Shown here in pieces: positions 43,243 to 53,800 of a DNA stretch of 64,000 nucleotides. Below the pieces are notes generated by a model that saw nothing but the letters and a program-made list of their open reading frames with translations, did no database searches and had not been told where the DNA came from. The stretch covers positions 62,001-126,000 of the forward strand of contig JASJZC010000003.1 in assembly GCA_037178855.1 (NCBI GenBank), given 5' to 3'. The position numbers and the translations under genes are program-made. Origin of the DNA: Oscheius sp. JU75. Its lineage: Eukaryota > Nematoda > Chromadorea > Rhabditida > Rhabditidae. Every line of letters begins with the position of its first letter. Position 1 is the first letter of the stretch.

Positions 43243-44697
43243 ACTACTGCTCCACAACTACGGTAAAAACCAGTACCTGAGACGGCTGGTCAACACTACT
43301 CGCATCCACATCATGCCCACCATGAACCCGGACAGCTATGCAGCAGCAAATGGTCAAGAATCCGGAAGACAGGACGCTAAAAGGCACGACTTAATCGTAA
43401 CTTTCCATCCCGTTTCGCGGGAAGAGATGAAGGGCCCCATCCAGCCGGAAACTATGGCAGTAATGAACTGGATCAAGTCGATTCCTTTTGTCCTGTCGGC
43501 CAATCCTCATGACGGAACCAATTCAGTCAATTACCCTTGGCATGACCTCGAGGACAATACCGTCCACGCTAGAACCTGCTCTCTCCGAACAACGAGCTCT
43601 GTCAGAGTAGCCTACTAGCCTACTCCTACGCGTAGAGCACCAGTCATATGTGGAGGGTGTCTTCGACCAGAAAAATGAGGGAATGATCCAGATTTCGGGA
43701 TCACCAATGGAGCCAATTGGTACTCTCAGTGGGGCATGCAAGATTTGGTCTACGCGCAAACAAATGGCTTCGATGTGACCGTGGAGATCAGCTGCATGAA
43801 GTTTCCGGACGTCGAGTGGATGAAAGTTCTTTGGGACGAGAACTAGTACGCCATTCCGGAGCAATATAGGACAGATTCACAAGTGAGTTTACTGACTACC
43901 AGCTTCGCCCCAAAAAAATCCGGAGGAACATGGGTTCGAATTCGGGTTGCTCCGATTCATAACGGTGCAATGGCGAGGGACTGCGCCCCAGCGAGCACGG
44001 TGAATACAGACAGACGGAGAGAGGTTGCTCTATGTTTTTGCCACCATTCTGATCCAAAAAGCTGGGGTCGTACCGCATTTCAGTACTTCTAAAATTTGTA
44101 TTCCGGGGTCAGAACGACATTCTTTAGATATATTAGCTTTCCGATATTTTGCAAACTTGCAGTCCTTTATCTGCACTACAACTTTGCAGAACGTCACAAG
44201 GCCGGATAATATGGGTGAACAATAGTTACGTTTTGGACTTTACCGCAACTTTTGTTTACAATTTCTCAAACGGAAAATGGCGCCCCTGTGTAAGTTTAAT
44301 GCAGCTTTGACTCCGTGGCGCCCCAATTTTAGATGAACTTGAGTTCATTTCGGCTCGCCCTGATCCAGACGGGTTTGAAAGTACATGTACTTTTGTCACT
44401 AACCTAAAAAGTAATTTTATTTAGATCAATCCACGGGCAGATAGTCGACTCTGTGACAGGTAAAGGGATTTCGCATGTGACTGTCAGCCTGTCCCATCCC
44501 AAAGGCAATTCGGTGACGAGCTACAAAGGCGGAGAGTTCTGGCAATTGGCCAATCTCGGCACCTATCAGCTTATCTTCTATTATCTAGACCATCTAGCCG
44601 CGGGGCTGAACGTGACAAGCCGAAACCGCTCTCCGAAGGCTCGAGTCCAATTGGTGAGCGATCTGACAAACAGGGGTGTACTAAAATATCGGAACTA
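43243..44697 (+). pseudogene. Decayed M14 zinc carboxypeptidase (CPD/CPE type)
   Basis: YGKNQYLRRLVNTTRIHIMP, then TMNPDSYAAANGQ, then (shifted) NRNFPSRFAGRDEGP, then MNWIKSIPFVLSANPHDGTN, then (shifted) [20 protein letters not shown] with a stop soon after WDEN. After an intron-like gap (about 43884-44425) a transthyretin-like domain follows: GQIVDSVTGKGISHVTVSL and GEFWQLANLGTYQLIFY. This is the layout of B-type metallocarboxypeptidases that trim peptide hormones. The Glu of VEISC matches the catalytic Glu. At least two frameshifts and one stop (43844-43846) break it, and the first exons are missing. Confidence 0.75.
44141..44195. repeat. Dispersed palindrome family, copy 7
   Basis: CGATATTTTGCAAACTTGCA, centre TTTATCTG, then CACTACAACTTTGCAGAACG; in an intron remnant of the carboxypeptidase pseudogene. 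Confidence 0.6.
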
Positions 44698-44933
44698 AGA
44701 TTTGGTGCGCATTTCTGAATTCGGGGTCTATGCCACTTTCGCACTCCTCTGTAGACTAGCATCTACTTTTTACAGCAAAAACGGGCCGAGACGGAAAAAA
44801 AAAGTCCAGCAGAGCTTGAAGGCCAATAAAACGAGTTCAACGCTCTTCAAAAACCGTCTTGAAACCAAAATTTTGATAAAGCTGATACTCGACATTTTTT
44901 CTGGAACAGCAGAAAGTTTGATTAGAATTCGAG

Positions 44934-45974
44934 TTATTCCTTGTCGTCCTTGTACTTCTCGGCCACGGCGTTGAAGTACTCAGTGTAATTCTCCTCGTCG
45001 ACGGGAAGGAATGTGCATAGGACGACGCGTTCGATCTGGAAATTCCCATTCGTTTTTGGAAGAAAAGCAAGCATTGCACCTCTTCGTTGTTTTTGAGGAA
45101 GGCAAGAATTGTATTTCCGGCAGCCCAGGCAGCGTCGTCGTTTGGATAGCCGTAAATTCCGGTGGAAATGCAGCAGAAAGCCTGAAAGTGAACACTTGCT
45201 GGTTTTTTTTTTCACACAAAGATGTTATAAATGTCGACTTACAATGCTTTTTAAATTGTGCTTGACGGCCAACTTGAGAGATTTCCTGTAGCAGGACTTC
45301 AGTTGGCTCTTATCCTCGTCCGAGGGCTCGTCTCCACTAACCCGTGGTCCTACCGTGTGAATAATATCTACAAAATTTAATTTAGAGAACGATGAAGACA
45401 AAAACTCACTTTTGACATGAGAAATCCCGCATCCGGACGTGATGACTGCGTCTCCGACATCGCAGTGGCCAATTTTACGACATTCATTCTGCAGTGCTCC
45501 GTAGCCGGCAGCTCGGTGGATAGCTCCATCAACACCGCCACCTGAAAAGACAAAAAGTTGAATTCAGAAACAGATTGTAGTATTTTCTTATTTTTTGAGA
45601 GACCGCAAAAAAGTGGTATTTCGAGCGGTAGGTTGAGGGTCCTTCCGGCTTTTCGTTTTTTTACTCACCCTCCTCCGAATGCTCGAAATTAAATTTTTTT
45701 TGTAATGACGAAATAGCAAAACTGAGGGAAATGAAGAGTAAAGGCAATCATTTTCTAGCAAAAAGAAACGTCAAACCTCCACGAAGACCACTGTTGGCTG
45801 CGTTGACGATCGCATCGATCTCCAGCTCTGTGATATCGCCTTTCCAGAGAGAAATACGATCCAATACCTTCTTAAAAACGCCGTCTGTAACAGCAAATCC
45901 TCAAGGCATACGGAAAAGAACTTACATTTTTGATAGAGGGTCGGAATTTCTGCGAGTGTCGTCATGCCCGTCAT
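44934..45974 (-). CDS. Macro-domain ADP-ribosyl hydrolase (MacroD-like)
   Basis: Six exons: 45974-45926, 45884-45777, 45541-45410, 45367-45243, 45181-45080, 45035-44934; 205 residues. The fold's signatures are present: WKGDITELEIDAIVNAANS (NAAN at 44-47), the glycine loop RGGGGVDGAIHRAAG, GDAVITSGCGISHVKNIIHTVGP split over an exon joint, and CISTGIYGYP. Proteins of this subgroup remove mono-ADP-ribose from proteins and hydrolyse O-acetyl-ADP-ribose. A TTATTCAG acceptor 15 nt before the ATG suggests trans-splicing or an upstream exon. Confidence 0.92.
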
Positions 45975-46206
45975 GTTCTGCGATACCAGCTGAATAATGG
46001 GGCATTTTTCGAATCATAATTGTGTCTGTTAAGCAAGAAAAAAAGGCACTGAAAAATGAAACACTGGCGAGAAATTAGCGTTTGAAGGTTTTTTGGAAAC
46101 GGTAGGAGGGTGCAGTACGTGTTTGCGTACGCAGGAATTTGGGAGATGCAACGCAAGTTCGGTCGTCTTTTGTCTCCTTTCTAAACGTCTTCATTTCAGC
46201 AGAAAA

Positions 46207-47578
46207 ATGCCGAAGGGAGTAAAGAAACGCGGAAGCAAATTCCGGCAAAACTTGATCAACCGTACCAAATACTCCAAGGAAAAGCTCAAGAGAAAGAAGC
46301 AGTCTAAGAGCTCGGAGTAAGTGATCATTTTCTTCATTTTTTTCTCAATGAAAACTTACAGAACTGCGGTAAAGGAAGCCTGGGATGTGAAAAAAACGGT
46401 CGAGGAGAATTTGGCAGCGATGGGTGTCGCCTCGGACCCGAATGCTGTCGTCCCCATCCGGCAAGGCAGGGTAAGTTTTTGTTTTTCGGCCCTTTAGCCC
46501 ATTTTTTGCCTTTTCAGAGGCAAATTATCGACGCAGTCCCTCTCGAAGACGATGTCGTCATGGAAAAAACACTGGATACGAAAGCTGAAGCCAAGAGGTA
46601 CAAGAAGAGGATGAATCCGAAGGCCGCGGAGGTCGTCGGAGCACTACAGCAGAAAGCCCAAGAGGAATCGGACAAAATCAAGGAGGAAAAGGCGACAGTT
46701 CGACGACATCACCTCCCGGATCGTGATATCGAGCTCGTCATCTACTTTTTGGAGAAATACGATGATGACTACCAGGTAACTTCACATTTTCACCAATTTC
46801 TTCATGACGAGGCAGGCTTTTCCCTTTGGGACAAAGAATCTTTGAAATCTGTCTACTTCTCACGCTGGGAATCTTTCACATTTTCTGTGCCATTCAAAAT
46901 AGCGTGTCCAAAAACTGTCGATGGCGGCGACCGAACCCGATGATGCGGTTCGAGTGGCGACGTTTAGCAAGAGACCAATCTTTTTCGTTAAATCTTTGAA
47001 TATCTATAGTATTGTTTGAATCCCGAGACGGCTCTGGTGGCTCTTAGGCGTCCGATAAAAAATAGGCTTCCCATAGCTCTGATGCGTATTAGGCATCTTA
47101 TAACCTTTCTTGTCAATATACGGTTTCCCTTCTATTCCTAACAAAGTCCTCGCGAGAAAAACGGGCATCAAAATTCTTTTTGTTTGCAGGATTTGGTCCC
47201 ATTCCTCTCACTAAACTCCTGTAGAAGTTATGGACACTTAAAGTCACTAGTTGGTTTTCGGACGCCTTAATTTTATAAGACCTCCAGAAATAGCCTAATT
47301 TTTTATGGGGCGCCTAAGAGCCGCCAGAGTCAAGTGTAATTCCATGTTTGTACCCACATCAGCTCAATAAACTTTACAAAACAGTACCTTACAAAAAAAA
47401 TTGGTGTCTGCAATCGACTACGGACCTCAGATAGACAGACACACGGGCAATTTAAAAAAAAAAATTTCAGGCAATGGCTCGTGACACGCGCAATCTCTTC
47501 CAGCACACGCCGAAGCAGATAAAAAAGCTCGTCAACATCTTCAAGGAATCGCCAATGTTTCGAGCTGTCAACACCTGA
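46207..47578 (+). CDS. NOP16: Nucleolar protein 16 (60S ribosome assembly)
   Basis: Four exons: 46207-46316, 46362-46470, 46518-46775, 47471-47578; 194 residues. The basic N-terminus MPKGVKKRGSKFRQN, AWDVKKTVEENLAAMGVASD, and the C-terminal YDDDYQAMARDTRNLFQHTP followed by KQIKKLVNIF match NOP16, which acts in the nucleolus in large-subunit assembly. The start lies 7 nt after CATTTCAG (46192-46199), probably a spliced-leader site. Head-to-head with the macro-domain gene, only 230 bp apart, so they may share a promoter. Intron 3 is 695 bp with no gene. Confidence 0.93.
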
Positions 47579-47818
47579 CCATTTCCTCCCGATCAAAGTT
47601 TGTCCGACTTCATTGTTGTCTGTTCTTGTTATAAACTCTGCAAATTTGCAGCCTTTCTCCAGTTGGGAACAGCCAACAAAGGGGGTGGTCCCCAGATTTG
47701 ACACACTGGTATCCGGCCTCCCCTTTTGACCCCGGGATCACATTTCAAGGAAGGCGTGTCCATTTAGTTTTGTCTGCTAATCGTTTTCCCAGTCTTTCCT
47801 TTACGCCGGAAGAGGACG

Positions 47819-50800
47819 ATGGACTTCGACCTGCGACCGCCTCCAATCGCGTAAGAGTCTTTTTCTTTGACTAATTTGGAGCCCCACTTCGGTCCTGGAG
47901 TGGTACTTCCGAGTTTGAAGCAGCTAAGTTCGAACCGTCGTAGCTATTGTACACTGAACCAACGATTTCGTCATCCCGATTGTACCATAGATATTATCAG
48001 TACTCATTTTGAACATAAGCTCGGCATAGCGTAAATAGCTTATATTCAATAATGGGTACCAAGGTTTTTATCTTGCCCTAAAAATACGCATTGCTGACAC
48101 GGGTCCCGCGGCCAACTTATGGCTAGTAATCAGAACTTTTTCCCCAACAAGCTTTTCTGTAGCCCCTAGGATCTCAAAAGACAGTTATAACCTCCTTTCA
48201 TGGAACTTGTCCTAGCATTGTGGCAACCTGCTCTATTGTTTTCCTCCAGTCATACTACCGTGACAAAGGCAGCGTCCTCCTAAGCTGACTCAACTTACAC
48301 AAATAATGAAAACTATACGCAGCCGTGTTTCTGTACTAATGAAGCAGAATGGCGTGTCTTCAGAATTTCTTGTCAATAGTAGATCAACTTTCGACCGGCT
48401 CCAAAAACTTTGCTTATGTCACACAGAAGTCAAATCTTCTTCTGGTGTTGTTGGCGAGACCGTCAGCCAGAATCTTTCTTGACAGAATGTGTAAGAATCT
48501 TTTCCTACTGTGTACTCTGTGAAAAACACTTCACTCCCTAATTCGAAAGCTCTTGCAAAGTGTCCCTGTACTCCGTTAACCAAATTTGAGCGCCCGTCTT
48601 TTTCTGTCCTTCCTGGAAGTCACTAACATTCTCTCTCTCTACCTTGGTTTGTCGCCCAGCCCGTATCCTATCAATTATGATGAGAGCTCCAAGTTCTGCG
48701 CCATCTCTAATCTTTTTCCACTGCCCCAGGGATTTCAAAGAGATTTGTTCGTATATCTTGTTTTCGGGTTCAGAGACTTGACAGAGAGACTATAGAAGAT
48801 CTCTTGTTTTTGGAGGGAGGGAGAATTAAAAAATTTGGATAAAGTGACGTCAGCCTGGAGGAAGGGCACTTTCTCACGATCGGAAGCCGTGGAAATAGGA
48901 ACCTTAGGCAGAGAGGACTGAGTCTCTGAGCAGTGAGGTCTTACTATAGAAGTCACCGTCTCTCTCTCTCTCTCTCTCTCTCCTTGACCAGTGTCTCTTT
49001 CTCAGTACTGAGACTTCACAGAGACCACCCTATAAGATTCCCTTTACTAACAAGATCAGTAGTGCGAACAGAGGCAAGTGTAACTCAATTTTGTGAGAGG
49101 AACGATTTTAGCTGTGACCAGGGGTGGTAGGCACGAGTTGGTCGTGGTCAGGCACATAATAGAGGTGTTTGAAAGGGGATTGGAAACACTAGAGTCTGTC
49201 TCTGTCGCTCTGTCACTCTGTCTCCCATGTCCTTTGAGCTTCAGCTCCTAGGTAAACAACGAGCTTTCCATATATTACTCGAGCAGCTCCCCCGTACGTG
49301 ACCAATAAGAAGAGATTTCAGGAAAGGATGTCCCTTTCCCCTCCCAACTGGTGTTCTTTCAAAATGTGTCGAAGCTCTCAAAAGCTCAGATTTCAGCTGG
49401 GCAGGAAGAGAGCCTTCTAAAGCTTTTCTGCTATCTTCTGACTGGCCACATTTTCAGATACGATGGATGCGGTGAACCACTGATCATGACTCCAGGAGAG
49501 ACGGAGACGATCACCTTTCTGAGTCCGGATGGAGAGTTGTGAGTCTTTAGAAAGTCTGTTTATTATTTTTACTAAAGAAAGTCTCAGTCGACTAACCGAA
49601 ATGGTCTCACTGTGCTGCTCTGTTTCAGTCTCTCTATTTCTCTGTCTCTATGTCTCTATGTCTTTGTGTTTCTGTGTCTCTCTGCCTTTTATCTCTTTGG
49701 CCTCTTCAATGGAACCCCGGAAGAACTTAGAAAAAGAGACTCTTCACTCCCTGCTCCCTCGAGGCACATTGACTCTTCGCCGTGGTCATAGCCAGTCTGT
49801 CGCTCCCACACTCTGTTCTTTTTTGCTTTCTAGTGGGGTACTCTCTTGATTCCTGTGCTCTACGTCGACTATCATCCGCCCAATCTGCTGCATTCTCCCC
49901 TTCTTGTCAAATCGTGTTATTCGCGCAGTGAACAAAAAGAGAGCCACTTCTCCGTTTTGAAAAGGACCTATTTTGATGTGCTGAAGACGAGAGCTACTTC
50001 CTCGAAGAAAGAATGACAAGCTGTCAGCGCGATCATTTGAATCTCAACTTTTGAAGTTTCTCAACATATCTCTGTCCGATTATCAAACAGAGCATTATCG
50101 TCCGTTTTTCCACGAAGAGAAAGAGACGCCTGAAGAGCAATCCGAGCCCTTCGGCTTATTCTATTACGGCGAAAACTAATAGAAGGAAGGCAGTAGGAGG
50201 CTCCCTTCTCGTCTCCGTTCTGACATGGACGAACCCATGTGGTAAGCTCCTCTTTTCAAAAGTATGTGAAGCAATCAAAGCGACAGGGAGTTAAGGTTTT
50301 TACTCGAGTATCTGTCTCTCTATCTCTTTGTTTCTCTGTCTTTCAGCTCTACTGTCTCTCTATCTGCTTCTCTGTCTCTCTGTCTCACCCGATCCGTTAC
50401 TCCTGTCATGCTCAAAGATCCCTCCTCTATTCTTTTATTCAATCCACTGCACTGCCTAAAGTCTCAAGTTTCCGGATCGGTGGTTTTCTCCCAGTTGTTA
50501 GTACAAGTTTATGGGATGGCCTGATGGGCGAGACGTCGAAAAGCAGGCCACAGATTTACAGCGCGACTAAAGGGTTCTTTTCTCGTGTCCAGATGTTTCT
50601 CTTCCTCTCTCGAAGAAGAAGGAGATAAGTGTTGCCAACTGCGTGGTCAGTTTTTCGAGTCCATTGCCCTATCAGTGCCCGAAATCCGTGTTGATCTCCC
50701 TCTACTTTCAACACCACGCTGTTAATCAAATCTCGAGAACTTATCCGTCTAGCCGGCAGTGCTCTTTGATTTCTTTGGGCGAAAAAACAACAATACGTGG

Positions 50801-53800
50801 GATTGAACAAACTGATTTTACAAACAGCAAAAGCAAGTGTCTGAAAGGAATTCTAACTTTTAAAATCCTGCTGTCCCAAATTTGTTTGTTATCTTTGAGA
50901 TGTCCGTCCCGTATTGAGGTGTACTAAAGGCCCTTGTGGGAATAGACGAAAAGGGAAAGCTCTGGTACTAAAAATAGGATCACGGGGATAACATAAGGTC
51001 TCATTCTTGACCCAGATGGCCACAGCTGCCTTGATCAAAACATTTCCCTATTCTCCTTTATTGGATCAAGAGTCTACCAGGTAATCTCTAACACATTGGT
51101 TTTTATTGGAACTGTTGTTGCTGTCTATGTCTCCCTGTCTCCTTGTTCGCCTGTCTCTCTGTCTCTTTATCCATCTGTCTGTCAGTATCTGTTTCTCTTA
51201 CTCATCCTGAAAGAGTCTCGACTCACTGCTCTGTGTCTAGAGAGAGCGTCCGAGCTTTACCTCCCAATTGATTCTGATCAAAAATTGCCCCCAAAGTAAA
51301 AAGTGAAAAAATGGAACACACGTGACTCACAAATGGCGAAAGGGGAGGGCCCTGTCGTCTGTCATAGGCTGAGAGAGAAAGCGCTCTCAAAATCAAATCG
51401 CAGTCGTCCATCCTGTTGTCGACCTCAGGCCCCTGGTCAATGGACCAACTACTCTAGTCACTCCCCAATTATTTCTCAAAAGACATGGACAAGGAGGTCA
51501 TTCTGTCGGCCAATATAGGGTAACTTTTTCTTAAACTGGGCAATGAAATAGACAGTATTTGAGAGACCTACATCTCCAAATTCAGGATGCTGACAGCAGC
51601 TGGCCGGCGGTTTTCTCGCTGTGCCGTGTCTCCTCGTCCTCGGAATCGCAACTACACCCTCGGTAATCTTCCTCCCCCACCGGCTGTGAACATCCGAACC
51701 CAGGATATGCTCAGTCATCAGGAACGAAGGTTTGAACTTATTTTAGCCCCGTGTCATCTATCTTTTCAGTTTCATCGAGGCCGCGGAACGCGGAGACAAG
51801 CCCACGATGGAATGCCTTCTGAGAAAACGGGACCATGGAATGCCCTTAAATATCAACGCCGTGAACATTTTGAACCGATCGGCTTTGGAAATTGCCGTGG
51901 ATAATGAGAATCTGGAGGTAAGTCTTTCGGTCCAGGGTTTCGAAATGTTTTTCTGGGAACATTTCCAATCCAAAATAGCCGTCCCTCCACTTCGCTTATA
52001 TTAGGCGAGAATGGCGCAAATTTGATTCCTAAATTCTTTCCTCCCACTATCTGGGCTGATCAAAGGACAAAGAGAACTTCGAAGAAATTCGTGTTTTCAG
52101 GTGGTCGAGCTGCTTCTGCTTCAAGCGGATATTCGTATTGGGAATGCTCTCCTCTGCGCAATCAGAGAAGGTAAGAGCTTTTGGTTTATACGCCCTCGCA
52201 AAAGATATAGCCGGATCGGAGATCAAAATAATCCTCGGAACTACTTGACTCGTACTCGTGTATGATGGGGTTTGACGTAAGCCAGAGACAGCGTTCACAG
52301 GCAGTCGATGGATTGAAGCTACTGCAACAGTGATTTGAGCAAACTTCCCTGGTAGGAAAGGTTTTCGGATAAAATTGCATGCAGGATCACGTTCAGCGTT
52401 TTCTAAAACCCTAGCATGCGTGAAAACAAATATTTCTCATGGGCAGGGATCGAACCCGGACCTCCAGATTACTAAACAGACGTGCTAACCACTCGGCCAC
52501 TTGGGAGAAAATTTAGGAAGCGGTACGAGTGCGCCCACTTTGAGTCATGTGGCCTAGTGATTAGCGTATTTGCTTGGAGTTCAATCACCGAAAGTTGTCG
52601 GTTCCCCATTGGAAATCATGGTTGTTATTTTTTTTTAATATCCTAGGAGTTTCGAGGACGCTGAGCACGATTCAGAAGTTAGTTTTTCTCCAAAATGTTT
52701 CAATTTTTCGGTAGGTCGAGTTGCTGAGCATATTTTCTGGGATACTGTTTCTGTCTCTCTGGTAACTACACAGAGTTACAGAGAGGCAGAGAGAAAGCTC
52801 CAAAACTCCTTTCAGGTGTCTACAAGATGGTCGAGATGCTCATCAACCATCAGTCAATCACGCCAGAAATGCTCGGAGAAGGATGGTCTCAACATCTGGA
52901 TCCTGCCGTGGCAGCCAGCTCAGAGTACTCGAGCGACATCTCTCCGATAGTCCTGGCCGCACAGCTAAACCATTTCGACATTCTTAGCATGTTGCTGGGA
53001 AGGAAAGCTCAGATTGAGAGACCTCATCGACATTCCTGTCTTTGTGAGTCGTGTGACAGAGAGCGGCTCAACGACTCTCTCCACCATTCGCTCCGGAGAA
53101 TTAACAAATATCGTGCTCTGGCCAGTCCTGCCTGGATGAGTCTGACCAGTCCGGATCCTATCAAATCAGCTTTCAAACTGAGCTGGGAACTGCGGCAACT
53201 GTCTCTCGTCGAGCTTGAGTTCAAAGAGGTGTATCAAAAGGCGAGACGAGACTTAATCTCTTAACTCTTATTTTACAGATGGCCGCAGACTGTAACCAGT
53301 ACGCTGTCGATCTGTTGGGACAGTGTCGCTCGAGCGAAGAGCTCATAGCCGTGCTGAACAAGGATAACACGGACAACAACGAGCTGGTAGAACCGTGGTC
53401 TGCCAGGCTCAGTTTGAGCAGACTGAAACTGGCTATCAAGTACGAGCAGAAGGCGGTAAGTTTCAGGCTTCTAGATGTCATAATTTCCATTCTGGACCCG
53501 TTCTCAACCTTCTTTCAGTTCGTCTCTCATCCTCACTGCCAACAACTTCTCATGTCGATCTGGTACGAAGGCTTTCCCGGACGACGACAGAGGGGAAGCT
53601 GGCTCAACATCCTCCAGTGCATTCTTCTCGTCCTTCTGTGGCCGATTCTGTCCATTTGGTACATTCTGGTATACCCTATTGTTCGAAGGATACATTGGAA
53701 ATGTTCAGATGCCAAAGAGTTCAGTGGGACGGATAGTCCGATCGCCGTTCATGAAATTCCTGTACTATTCCATCTCTTTCGGGTGTTTTCTACTGCTTCT

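Noticed and set aside
49620-49700. Regularly spaced repeats resembling an array
   Set aside because: Imperfect CTCTGT tracts without unique spacers in a eukaryotic genome; not CRISPR.
52442-52504. Minus-strand tRNA gene
   Set aside because: A- and B-boxes are good, but the acceptor and anticodon stems do not pair convincingly, so called tRNA-like repeat only.
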